From JBGPYB01 sp041493035 (GTDB lineage: Bacteria; Acidobacteriota; Vicinamibacteria; Fen-336), in the NCBI GenBank assembly GCA_041493035.1, contig JBGPYB010000037.1, positions 1 to 31,840 on the forward strand: DNA of 31,840 bases. Direction: 5' to 3'. Below, one piece after another: positions 17,184 to 25,646 of the stretch (position 1 is the stretch's first letter; each line of letters begins with the position of its first letter). The position numbers were made by a program, and so were the translations under genes. Below the pieces are notes generated by a model. It was not told the DNA's origin. It worked only from the letters and a program-made list of their open reading frames with translations, and made no database searches.

Positions 17184-18137
17184 TCAGGCGACTCGCCCGA
17201 GGGCGGCGCGCAGGCTTCGGATGTGCCCTGGGCCGGTGCGGCAGCAACCGCCGATGAGTCGAGCCCCCGCCCCGCGCCACACTCGCCCGCGCCGCCCCCA
17301 GTCCTCGGCGGACACAGCGCCGAGCCAGGTGCGGCTCGCCGCCTCGTAGCGCTCGCCGGAGTTGGGGTAGGCGACGAGGGGCTTCACGGTGACGGTGACA
17401 GCCGCGCGCAGCAGGCTCTCCACGTGCCTCGGCGCCGTGCAGTTGACTCCCAGGGCCACGATCTGCGGGTGCGACGCCAGGTCCCGGAGGCATTCGACGA
17501 AGGGCGTGCCGTCGCTGATGCGTTCGCCGTCGCGGCAGGAGAAGGTGAACCAGGTCAGAGTGCCGGGTGCCTCGTCGAGAAGCTTCGCCAGGGCCCGCGC
17601 TTCGATCGCCGAAGGAATCGTCTCGCAAGCCAGCAGGTCCGCTCCCGAGGCGGCGAGGACCTGGAATCGCTCCCGATGGAACGCCGCCAGGTCCCCTTCG
17701 CCCAGAGCGTAGTCGCCCGTGTACTCGGCGCCGTTCGCGAGATAGGCCCCGTAAGGGCCGACGCTCGCGGCCACGATCGGCCGCTGCCGGCCCAGGCGAT
17801 TTCGGGGGTCGGACCAGAAGGCGTCGCGCGCCTCGGTCGCCAGGCTGACGCTCCGCCGCAGCAGTTCCGCGGCCTCCGCGTGCGACAGGCCCTCTCGTGC
17901 GAAGCCCTCGAACGTGGCCTGGTAGCTGGCCGTGGTGATGCAGTCGGCGCCGGCTTCGAGGTAGGCCCGATGCACGGCCGCGATGGCCTCCGGGGCATCG
18001 CGCAGGACATGGGCCGACCAGAGAGGGTGGTCGAGGTCCAGGCCAAGGCCTTCGAGCTCCGTGGCGAGGCCGCCGTCGAGCACGAGCACGCCGGCGTCGG
18101 CCAGGAACGGCGCCAGCGGGTCCTGCACGGGCTTCAT
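17184..18137 (-). CDS. mmuM: Homocysteine S-methyltransferase
   Basis: 317 aa from ATG 18137, with GGGAG five bases upstream (GTG 18140 directly before is possible). It has the MmuM/BHMT barrel: VLDGGLATELE (19-29), the homocysteine- and Zn-binding GVNC233 and GGC298C299RTGPGHI, all three zinc Cys being present. It transfers a methyl group from S-methylmethionine or S-adenosylmethionine to homocysteine, forming methionine in the cytoplasm. It sits between two kinase genes with gaps of about 31 and 43 bases and the same direction, and has no evident functional link to them. Confidence 0.93.
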   Translation of the reverse strand: MKPVQDPLAPFLADAGVLVLDGGLATELEGLGLDLDHPLWSAHVLRDAPEAIAAVHRAYLEAGADCITTASYQATFEGFAREGLSHAEAAELLRRSVSLATEARDAFWSDPRNRLGRQRPIVAASVGPYGAYLANGAEYTGDYALGEGDLAAFHRERFQVLAASGADLLACETIPSAIEARALAKLLDEAPGTLTWFTFSCRDGERISDGTPFVECLRDLASHPQIVALGVNCTAPRHVESLLRAAVTVTVKPLVAYPNSGERYEAASRTWLGAVSAEDWGRRGRVWRGAGARLIGGCCRTGPGHIRSLRAALGRVA

Positions 18138-18180
18138 CACAACTCCCAGCCTAGTCGCCTGAGTCAGTAGCGGGGGGTCT

Positions 18181-20437
18181 CTATCCCGCCCGCGTCCGTG
18201 CCGCGAGGGCGGGGAAACGCGCGTCCTGCCGCAACGCCTCGCAAGCCGGATCGTAGAGAATCCCCCACCAAGCAAGGGCGTTGCGCTCGTCGCACGCCCG
18301 CTCGCAAGCCTGGAACGCTTCGTCCCAGTCGCCAAGGCGGACGAGCGCGGGCACGAGGTGATACGGGGCGACGTACTCACGCTTCGCACGCTCGCCGAGC
18401 TGCGCGAGGATCCGCCGGGCGTCTTGGGCCCGGTCGGCGCAGGCGTAAGCACGCGCGAGAGTCCCCATGCCGAAGCTCGAGTCCATGGCGGCAGCGAGCT
18501 TTTCGGCTGTGGCCACCGCCCCCGCAGTGTTGCCGAGAGCCTCCTGGCAGCGGCAGAGCCCCTCGAGGTGCAGCACCGCGTTCGGGTCGATCTCCAGCCC
18601 CTTGCGGAACTCGGAGCTGGCGTCGTCGAAGCGCCGTGAGGTCAAGAGCGCCCACCCAAAGACACTCACGGCGTACGGTGACAGGGGTTCGAGATGCGCC
18701 GCCTCGCGCGCCAGCGGCAGCGCCTCTTCGAGCCTTCCCCGCAACCCGTGGAGCAGGGACAGCCAGTAGCGGGGTGCGGCTGCGCGGGGGCTGCGGCGCA
18801 TGGCTTCGGACAGCTCGCTTTCTTCCTTGCCGAAATCCCAGCCGAAGTAGTGCTCGAGGATCCCGGTGGAGAGGTTGACCTCAGCCGACCCGGGGGCCAG
18901 CTCTCTGGCGCGCTCCACGGCCGCTCGCGCGCCCGCATAGGCCACCCGCGTGTCGATGCCGCCGTAGAAGGCGTGGATCCCGTAAGAGTCCGACAAGCCC
19001 GTGTAGGCCGGAGCGAAAGCGGGGTCGCGAGAGATCGCCTCCTCGAAGTGTGCGATGGCCTGCGACGCCGCGCGCCGGTTGAAGAAGTGGCGCCCCTTGA
19101 GGTAGAGGTCGTAGGCCTCCGGGTCGATCGTCGGTGGCAGGGCGCGCCCCCCTTGCGGGGCGGCCAGGGTGACCCTCAGCCGCCCGGCGATCGCCTGGGC
19201 GATCTCGTCCTGGATGGCGAAGACGTCGGCGACCTCCCGGTCGTAGCGCTCGGACCAGACGTGATGTCCGCCCCTCGCGTCAATGAGCTGCGCCGTGATC
19301 CGAAGCTTGCTTCCGGCACGACGCACGCTGCCTTCGAGGACCGAGGACACGCCCAGCTTCTCGGCGATCTCTCGCAAGTCCTGATTCTTGCCCTTGAAGG
19401 CGAAGGACGAGGTCCGCGCGGCCACTCTCAGGCCCGGAAGCTGCGCGAGCGCGCCAATGATCTCCTCGGTCATCCCGTCGCTGAAATACTCGGTGTCGGG
19501 GTCCGGGCTCATGTTGGAGAACGGGAGCACGGCGATGGAGGGGACCGCGGCCCCATCCCCCAGCGGCTCGGCGCTCGCCGCTGACGAGGGTGTTGCCAGC
19601 GCCTCGAGGGCGAAGACGAGATCGCTGGCACTTTGAAAGCGTTCGTCGGGGGACTTCTGTAGGCACCGCCCGACGACCCGCACCAGGGCCGGAGGTGCCT
19701 CGCGTTCGAGCCGTCCCATGCCGCGTGGCTCGTCCCGCAGGATCGCGGAAAGCGCCTCGGCCTGCGAGCCCGTGCCGAAGGCGCGCTCCCCCGTCAGCAT
19801 CTCGCACAGGACCGCCCCCATGGCGAAGATGTCCGACCGTGCATCCGCCCCGCGGCCTCGCGCCTGTTCGGGGGACATGTAGCCGACCGTGCCGAGCAGC
19901 GTTCCGGGCTCGGTCCGAAGCGACAGGGTCGGTGAGTCCGCCTTATCCACGGCGCCGGAATCGCCGCTCTGCCGGGCGAGGCCGAAGTCGAGGATCTTGA
20001 CCCTGTGATCGCGGGTCAACAGGAGGTTCTCCGGCTTGAGATCCCGATGCACTACGCCCTTCGCGTGGGCGGCGGCGAGCCCCCGCGACACTTGGAGGGC
20101 CACGTCGACGGCGGTCCGGGTCGGGAGCGGGCCACGGCCCAGGCGTTCGCGCAGAGTGTCACCCTCGACCAGCTCCATCACGAGGTAGTGGACTCCCTCT
20201 TGGCGGCCGACATCGAAGATCGCAACGATGTTCGGATGTGAGAGCGCAGCGACGGTCTGGGCCTCGCGCTCGAAACGCGCAAGCGCATCGGCGTTCCGGG
20301 CCAGGGCCGCGGGAACGAGTTTGAGCGCCACGTCGCGGCGAAGACGCGAGTCGTGCGCCCGGTACACCTCGCCCATGCCCCCCGCCCCGAGCGGCGCGAG
20401 GATCGGGCCCGAGCTTCGTCCCGGCGCCGAGGGTCAT
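18181..20437 (-). CDS. Ser/Thr protein kinase with TolB-like domain and TPR repeats (damaged Gly-loop)
   Basis: The ancestral ATG is at 20437, one base after the stop of the preceding gene. The frame MTLGAGTKLGP is lost near 20404, where 5 bases (the TACGA of a Tyr-Glu pair) are missing compared with the sister kinase; the kinase resumes as ILAPLGAGGMGEVYRAHD. The open frame available now starts at ATG 20376 (731 aa, MGEVYRAHD), which lacks most of the Gly-rich loop. K19, H110-R-D112 and D130-F-G remain (20376 numbering). After the kinase come a TolB/FlgO-like domain (about 285-405, IAVLPFSNMSPDPDTEYFSDGMTEEI) and TPR repeats (about 425-700). There is no evident transmembrane helix, so it is probably cytoplasmic. 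Activity is doubtful unless the deletion is an error. Confidence 0.85.
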
Positions 20438-20438
20438 T

Positions 20439-20987
20439 TCAGTCCCAGCGGACGTGCAACTCGCAGTGAGGGCTCCCGTCGGCGGCGCATGCGATGTGTT
20501 CCACGTGGGCAACGCCCGCTTCCGATCTCAGAAGCCCCGCGACGGCGCCTTCGATCCGCTGGCACAGGGTGCGAGAGGTCGGGAAGTCGCAGAGGCGGCC
20601 CACGGCGGCTTTGGGCCCCGGCACCTCGATCGCCAACCGGCCCGCATCGAAGAAGGCCCGCCACATCGTGGAGGCGAGGCGGTTCGCGGTCTCAGGGGTC
20701 GCCACCATCGGCCCAAAGCCCCCTTGGGTCCGGGCCAGACACCCGGAGTAGTAGCCGACTCTCCGGAAAAAGGTCGCGTTCTCAGGGGCACAGAGAGCCT
20801 TCGCGGCCTCCATGTAGGCCACGAGATGGGCGACCGGCATCCAGGACGCCTCGCGCAGAACGCCGGTCAGCGCCGACGCGGCCGATGCCGGAAGCGTGGC
20901 GACGATCTTGTGGTGCGCGTCGGCCCCGAACGTCTCCTCGACGAAACGGATCGTGTGAATGAACATCCCGCCGCGCGCGTTCACCAC
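20439..20987 (-). CDS. V4R-like small-molecule-binding / sensor protein
   Basis: About 182 aa from GTG 20987; GTG 20984 or ATG 20966 are alternatives. It begins GGMFIHTIRFVEETFGADAHHKIVATLP and ends ACAADGSPHCELHVRWD. The Cys-x6-Cys plus final aromatic strand and the overall size resemble V4R (4-vinyl reductase) / heme-NO-binding-like sensory proteins and the myxococcal DUF2378 family. It starts 14 bases after the IorB stop and ends one base before the kinase ATG (TGA-A-ATG), so it should be translated together with the kinase. Proposed role: ligand or metal sensor feeding the kinase. The family assignment is by motif only. Confidence 0.55.
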   Translation of the reverse strand: MVNARGGMFIHTIRFVEETFGADAHHKIVATLPASAASALTGVLREASWMPVAHLVAYMEAAKALCAPENATFFRRVGYYSGCLARTQGGFGPMVATPETANRLASTMWRAFFDAGRLAIEVPGPKAAVGRLCDFPTSRTLCQRIEGAVAGLLRSEAGVAHVEHIACAADGSPHCELHVRWD

Positions 20988-21001
20988 GCGGCCGGGAGGC
21001 T

Positions 21002-23209
21002 CTAGGCCCAACTGAACCCGTGTTTCGACAGCGGCAGCGACCGGATCCGCTTCCCAGTGACGGCGAAGATCGCGTTGCAGACGGCGGGGAGCAGCGGCGG
21101 AAGCGCCGGCTCGCCGAGGCCCGTCGGGGAATTGTCGGTCTTCAGGAAGTGCACTTCGATCTCCGGCGGCGCCTGGGACAAGCGCACCAGCGGGTATTCG
21201 TGAAAGTTGTTCTGGACCGCTCGTCCGCGGTCGATGGTGATCTCGCAACCCATCAGCAGGCTGAGGCCTTCGATTACCGAGCCCTGCACCTGGTTGATGG
21301 CGCCGCTCGGGTTGATGATCTGGCTTCCGACGTCGCCCGCCACCCAGACCTTGTTCACCTTGACCTTGCTGTTCGGGTCGACGCTCACCTCGGCGACCTC
21401 GGCGAAATGGCCGCGGTGGCTGTAGTAGAACGCGATCCCGAGGCCCGTCCCCTGGGGGAGCTTGCGCGAGCCCCAGCCCGACTTCTCCGCCGCGAGCTGG
21501 ACGACGCCGCGCATGCGATCGGCGCTGAATTGCGGCCCCTGCGGTGGCGGCGTTCCCGCCGGCATGGGCAGAGGCGTCCCCGCGAGGAGCGCGAGCCGGA
21601 ACTGAAGCGGATCTTTCTGGGCGGCATGGGCCAGCTCGTCGAGGAACGACTGGGACACGAACGCCAGGGCGTTGCTCCCCGGAGCGCGGAGCCAGCCGGT
21701 GGGAATTCCGAAGGGCATCGAGGTGGCGCCCAGGGAGAAGTTGGGGACGAAGCGCGCCGGAAAATCCGTCGGCGACATGTCGGAGGCCCGCGCCACCTTG
21801 TCTCCGTCCCCAAACGTCACGAAGTGGTTGCGCCAAGCGACGAGCGCGCCCGCGGCGTCGACGCCACCCTTCAGGTAGTGGAACCCCGCGGGGCGGTAGA
21901 AGTCGTGACGCATGTCGTCTTCGCGCGTCCACACGAGCTTGACGGGCGCGCCGGCGATCTTGGAGATCCATGCGGACTCCACGACGGAGTCGTTCATCAG
22001 ACGGCGGCCGAAGCCGCCGCCGATCCTCGTCACGTGGAGGGTGACGTCCGCCGGGGTGAGCCCAAGCGTCTTCGCCACCAGGTCGCGGCCGGACTGCGGC
22101 GTCTGGGTGGGCGCCCAGATCTCGATCTTGCCGTCCTTGAAATGAGCCGTGCAATTTTGCGGCTCGAGGGGCGCGTGCGCGGCGAAGGGGTAGAAATACT
22201 CGCCTTCCACCACTTTCGCGGCGCCTTTGAGCGCAGCCTCGACGTCGCCATCATTTCTCATGGATCGCGCCGGAGGCTGCTTCGACAGCTCGTCGGCGCG
22301 AGCGGCGAAGCTCACGCTGCTCTCCGAAGCCGTCGCTCCCTCGTCCCACGTCACCTGGAGCTTCTCCCGGGCCGTACGCGCCGCCCACCACGTGTCGGCC
22401 ACGATCGCGACGCCGCCCAAAAGCCCGTCCAGCTCGCTACCGCCCTCGACGACGAAGGCGTGGCGCACACCCGGGAGCACCTTGACCTCGTCGAGGTTCG
22501 CGCTCTTCACCTTGCCGCCGAAGACGGGGCACTTCTCGAAGACCGCGTGCAGCATCCCCGGCACCGTGACGTCGATGCCGAAGAGGGGCTTGCCGGTCAG
22601 GAGCGCAGGGTTGTCGACGCCCGGCATCGGCTTGCCGACGATCGTGTAGTCCTTCGGGTCCTTGAAGCGCAGCGCCGTGACGGCGGGCGGCGTGAGCGCC
22701 GCGGCCTTCGCAGCGACTTCGCCATAGCCGAGGCTCCGGTTCGACGCCGCGTGGCGCACGCGCCCCGAGGCAGTGGTGCATTCCGATTCCGGGACGCCCC
22801 ACGTTTGAGCCGCGGCGGCCACGAGCATCTGCCGCCCCGCGGCGCCGACCTGGCGCATGGCGTCCCAGTTCATGGGCGTCGACATGCTTCCGCCGGCGAA
22901 CTGCGCTCCGTACCTCGTCGGATCGGTCTCCGCCTGCTCCACCCGCACGTTCTTCCAGTCCACGTCCAGCTCCTCGGCGATCACCATCGGCAGCGCGGTC
23001 TTGATCCCCTGGCCGATCTCCGGGTTCTTCGACGCGATCGTCACGATGCCGTCGGGGGCGATGCGAATGTACGCGTTCGGAGAGAGCGGCGGGGACGGAG
23101 GCGCCTGCGCCAGGACGCGCGGTTCGAAGTAGAGGCCGAGGAGCATACCGCCGCCGGTCAGGGCGCTAGCCCGAAGGAAGGTGCGCCGGTCGAGTGTCAT
23201 GGTTTCCAT
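21002..23209 (-). CDS. iorB: Molybdopterin subunit of isoquinoline 1-oxidoreductase-type hydroxylase
   Basis: 735 aa, ATG 23209 with GGGAGG six bases upstream, overlapping the stop of the small subunit. A Tat signal (DRRTFLRASALTGGGMLLG, twin Arg at 8-9) sends it to the periplasm with its cofactor. The xanthine-oxidase-family aldehyde/Mo-binding domains follow: EIGQGIKTALPMVIAEEL, GGGFGRR, GWLRAPGSNALAF and the catalytic Glu700 in GLGEPALPP. It hydroxylates an N-heterocycle or aldehyde next to nitrogen or a carbonyl; the exact substrate is unknown. Electrons leave through the 2Fe-2S subunit. There is no FAD subunit, as is normal for the IorAB type, so electrons probably pass to a periplasmic cytochrome or cupredoxin. 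Confidence 0.92.
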   Translation of the reverse strand: METMTLDRRTFLRASALTGGGMLLGLYFEPRVLAQAPPSPPLSPNAYIRIAPDGIVTIASKNPEIGQGIKTALPMVIAEELDVDWKNVRVEQAETDPTRYGAQFAGGSMSTPMNWDAMRQVGAAGRQMLVAAAAQTWGVPESECTTASGRVRHAASNRSLGYGEVAAKAAALTPPAVTALRFKDPKDYTIVGKPMPGVDNPALLTGKPLFGIDVTVPGMLHAVFEKCPVFGGKVKSANLDEVKVLPGVRHAFVVEGGSELDGLLGGVAIVADTWWAARTAREKLQVTWDEGATASESSVSFAARADELSKQPPARSMRNDGDVEAALKGAAKVVEGEYFYPFAAHAPLEPQNCTAHFKDGKIEIWAPTQTPQSGRDLVAKTLGLTPADVTLHVTRIGGGFGRRLMNDSVVESAWISKIAGAPVKLVWTREDDMRHDFYRPAGFHYLKGGVDAAGALVAWRNHFVTFGDGDKVARASDMSPTDFPARFVPNFSLGATSMPFGIPTGWLRAPGSNALAFVSQSFLDELAHAAQKDPLQFRLALLAGTPLPMPAGTPPPQGPQFSADRMRGVVQLAAEKSGWGSRKLPQGTGLGIAFYYSHRGHFAEVAEVSVDPNSKVKVNKVWVAGDVGSQIINPSGAINQVQGSVIEGLSLLMGCEITIDRGRAVQNNFHEYPLVRLSQAPPEIEVHFLKTDNSPTGLGEPALPPLLPAVCNAIFAVTGKRIRSLPLSKHGFSWA

Positions 23210-23219
23210 GAACGCCTCC

Positions 23220-23690
23220 CTACTGCTTTCCCGACGCCGCGAGGGACGCCGCCGTGTGGATGGCCTGCCGGATCCGCAGGTAGGTCCCGCAGCGGCAGAG
23301 GTTGCCGTCCATGGCCGCGTCGATGTCCTTGTCGGTCGGCTTCGGTGTCTTTGCGAGGAGCGCCGCGGCGCACATCATCTGGCCGGCCTGGCAATAGCCG
23401 CACTGCGGGACGTCGATCTCCTGCCACGCGCGCTGAACGGGGTGTGACCCATCGGGAGACAGCCCTTCGAGTGTCGTGATCGGGGCGCCCGTCGCCGACG
23501 AGACCGGCGTCGTGCAGGAGCGCACGGGCTGCCCGCCCACGTGGACGGTGCAGGCGCCGCACTGGCCGATCCCGCACCCGAACTTGGTCCCCTTGAGATC
23601 GAGGACGTCGCGGAGCACCCACAGGAGTGGCATGTTCGCCGGCACGTCCACCGAGGACGCGCGGCCGTTGACGGTCAGCTTGAAAGCCAT
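23220..23690 (-). CDS. iorA: 2Fe-2S subunit of isoquinoline 1-oxidoreductase-type hydroxylase
   Basis: 156 aa from ATG 23690 (GGAGG about 10 bases upstream; GTG 23699 also in frame). The N-terminal plant-ferredoxin-like domain has C39-x4-C44-x2-C47-x11-C59, and the C-terminal helical domain has C97-x2-C100 with C132-x-C134. Thus both 2Fe-2S clusters of the xanthine oxidase family are complete. It shuttles electrons from the molybdenum site of IorB. It has no export signal and would be carried across the membrane with IorB. The stop is 10 bases before the iorB start. TATGAT at 23744-23739, in an AT-rich patch, may be the -10 of an internal promoter, but its -35 is poor. Confidence 0.93.
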   Translation of the reverse strand: MAFKLTVNGRASSVDVPANMPLLWVLRDVLDLKGTKFGCGIGQCGACTVHVGGQPVRSCTTPVSSATGAPITTLEGLSPDGSHPVQRAWQEIDVPQCGYCQAGQMMCAAALLAKTPKPTDKDIDAAMDGNLCRCGTYLRIRQAIHTAASLAASGKQ

Positions 23691-23754
23691 GGCATTCACC
23701 CCTCCGAGCCGGCGGCTCGTACGTGACGACCCCGACGCATCATATCCTCAATGA

Positions 23755-24528
23755 TCAAGCCCCCGGGGCAGGCGGCGGTCCGTTGAGGGCCGCCAGAGCG
23801 GCGCGCCGGAACCGCGCGAGCTTCTGGACCGGCGGTTCGCCGGAGGCCGCTATGGCGGCCCATGCCCGAGCGATGTCGGCCTGCGGTTCTGCCGGGCCCT
23901 CCGCCCACTCCTGATGCCAGCCGCAGCGGCGAGCGAAGGACGCGTAGTCCTCCCAGGTATCGATGTCGATCTCCCACGGCCCGTGGCCCCAGTCGATCCG
24001 CAGAACCTGGTCCGGTCGGGAGCGGAGAATGCGCCGAGCACCCTCGTCACCGGTCAGCCTCGCGACGGCAACGAAGAGCGCGCGCCCGAGCACAACCGGC
24101 GTCCGCTGCTCACTCCCCTGCGACGCCGCGACCGCTTCGAGGGGCGCGGGTCGCGAGCGGAACCGCTCCACGAGTCGCGACACCTGCGCCTCTTCGACGC
24201 CGGGCTGGTCGGCCAGCAGGACGAGGACGCCGTCGGCCGTTCCCGCGGCGCGCAGACCGGCTTGCAGCGACGTGCTGAGGCCCTCGGCATGGCGCGGATT
24301 CACAACCGCCTGAAGCGGCCGTTGGAGGGGATGATTGATCCGCTCGAGCTCCACTAGACCCAGGTCGGCATCGCCACCGATCACCGGGATCACGGGGCCG
24401 TCCACACTCGCGCTCGCGACGGCGACGGCGCGACTCAGGAGCGTCTCGCCCGCTCCCGCCGGCAGCAACGCCTTCGGCAGACCGAGCCGTGTCGATCGAC
24501 CCGCGGCGAGCACCACGGCGGCGATCAT
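23755..24528 (-). CDS. MobA/MocA-like nucleotidyltransferase for molybdenum cofactor
   Basis: 257 aa, ATG 24528, overlapping the xdhC stop by ATGA. The Rossmann-like NTP-transferase start IAAVVLAAGRSTRLGLPKALLP holds the nucleotide-binding loop. GVLVLLADQPGVEEAQVSRL contains the metal-binding Asp region, followed by TPVVLGRALF and GDEGARRIL. These are the marks of molybdenum cofactor cytidylyl-/guanylyltransferases (MocA/MobA). The product adds CMP or GMP to molybdopterin for the hydroxylase encoded just downstream. After the domain there is an extra C-terminal tail of about 60 residues (from EDYASFARRCGWHQEW) not usual in MocA. The start upstream of the xdhC overlap is rejected because it lies inside xdhC in another frame. 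Confidence 0.88.
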   Translation of the reverse strand: MIAAVVLAAGRSTRLGLPKALLPAGAGETLLSRAVAVASASVDGPVIPVIGGDADLGLVELERINHPLQRPLQAVVNPRHAEGLSTSLQAGLRAAGTADGVLVLLADQPGVEEAQVSRLVERFRSRPAPLEAVAASQGSEQRTPVVLGRALFVAVARLTGDEGARRILRSRPDQVLRIDWGHGPWEIDIDTWEDYASFARRCGWHQEWAEGPAEPQADIARAWAAIAASGEPPVQKLARFRRAALAALNGPPPAPGA

Positions 24529-25631
24529 CGCGCGTGAGGGTCGTGGATGCGCCCGGTGATGCCGTCCAGGAGGCCTCCCCGAAAGCCGCGGCGCTCGGCA
24601 AGGAGCGCGCCGACGACGGCGATGGCCACCTCCTCGGGCGACTCGGCACCGATGTCGAGGCCGACCGGATTGCGGACTCGCGCCAGCTCCGGCGGTGTCG
24701 GCGCGGTTCCTTGTGCCGCGAGTCCGTCGAGCAGCTTCAGGTAGCGGGACCGCGGGCCGAGAACGCCGATCCATGGCGACTCGGTGCGGAGCGCGAAGCC
24801 GAGCGCCGCCTGGTCACGCTCCAGGCGATGGTTCATCACCATGATGAAGGCGTGGGGACCGACACGGACGTGAGCCTCGAACTGCGCCGGGTGAGACACG
24901 ACGAGCCGCGCACCCGGAAAGCGCTCAGGCGTCGTGAATGCCGCGCGCGCATCGACGATGGTCACGGTCCAGCCGAGCCGCTGCGCCTGTGCCGCCAGGG
25001 GAACCGCGTCGTGACCGGCGCCAAAGACGACCAACTCGGGAGGAGGACCCGACATGTCGAAGAAGACGTCGACGGCACCTCCCGCGGACGGAACTTGCAG
25101 CGTCTCAGCCCGCGGATAGGGCGCGGCCAGCAGCTCCCGGGCGGCTCTCACGACCGCGGCGTCGAGCGAGACGTCGCCCGTGGCTCCCTCGACGTGGCCA
25201 TCCTCCATGACCAGTAGCCGAGCACCGGCATCGGCCAACGGCGTCGCGAGGGCCGCATGGTCGCCGCGATCGAGGATCGCAAGCCAACGGCCGAGGAGCG
25301 GCGCGCGGTCCACGGCCTCGATGTAGACGTCGACCGTCCCCCCGCATCCGAGACCGAGCCCCCAGACCACGTCCTCGGCCAGATCGTAGTGGCGGAGCGC
25401 AGGCGTTCCGGTCCGCAGGACGCCCAGAGCCACCTCGGCCACTTCCGGCTCGAGGCATCCACCGCTGAGCATGCACGTGAGCGCGCCGTCCTCGCGGATC
25501 ACCATGCGCGCCCCCTCGCGCCGATATGCGGAGCCGTGGACACGGACCACCGTAGCGAGCGCCGCGCGCCGACCGGTCCCTCGGGCCTCGTCGAGAGCGT
25601 CGAGGATGTCGCGGACTTCCCGGCGGTCCAT
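24525..25631 (-). CDS. xdhC: XdhC/CoxI-family molybdenum cofactor insertion protein
   Basis: 368 aa, ATG 25631, 15 bases after the amidase stop. The N-terminal XdhC/CoxI domain shows ATVVRVHGSAYRREGARMVI and GGCLEPEVAEVAL with the conserved Cys. The C-terminal Rossmann domain shows ELVVFGAGHDAVPLAAQAQRLGW, VSHP, FIMVMNHRLERDQAAL, WIGVLGPRSR and the ending GLDIGAESPEEVAIAVVGALLAERR. It binds molybdenum cofactor, protects it and helps sulfurate and load it into xanthine-oxidase-family enzymes. Its position before mobA-iorAB supports this. It overlaps the next gene by 4 bases. Confidence 0.93.
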   Translation of the reverse strand: MDRREVRDILDALDEARGTGRRAALATVVRVHGSAYRREGARMVIREDGALTCMLSGGCLEPEVAEVALGVLRTGTPALRHYDLAEDVVWGLGLGCGGTVDVYIEAVDRAPLLGRWLAILDRGDHAALATPLADAGARLLVMEDGHVEGATGDVSLDAAVVRAARELLAAPYPRAETLQVPSAGGAVDVFFDMSGPPPELVVFGAGHDAVPLAAQAQRLGWTVTIVDARAAFTTPERFPGARLVVSHPAQFEAHVRVGPHAFIMVMNHRLERDQAALGFALRTESPWIGVLGPRSRYLKLLDGLAAQGTAPTPPELARVRNPVGLDIGAESPEEVAIAVVGALLAERRGFRGGLLDGITGRIHDPHAR

Positions 25632-25646
25632 GACTTGAGGTGCGCG

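Noticed and set aside
15707..17257. Long + strand frame opposite the propeller kinase
   Set aside because: The composition is that of an antisense shadow (Arg, Gly, Ala, His rich) and the kinase motifs on the other strand are unmistakable.
21020..23479. Very long open frame on the + strand opposite iorB and iorA
   Set aside because: It is antisense to two clearly recognised genes, is extremely rich in Arg and His, and has no recognisable domain; high GC keeps the opposite strand free of stops.
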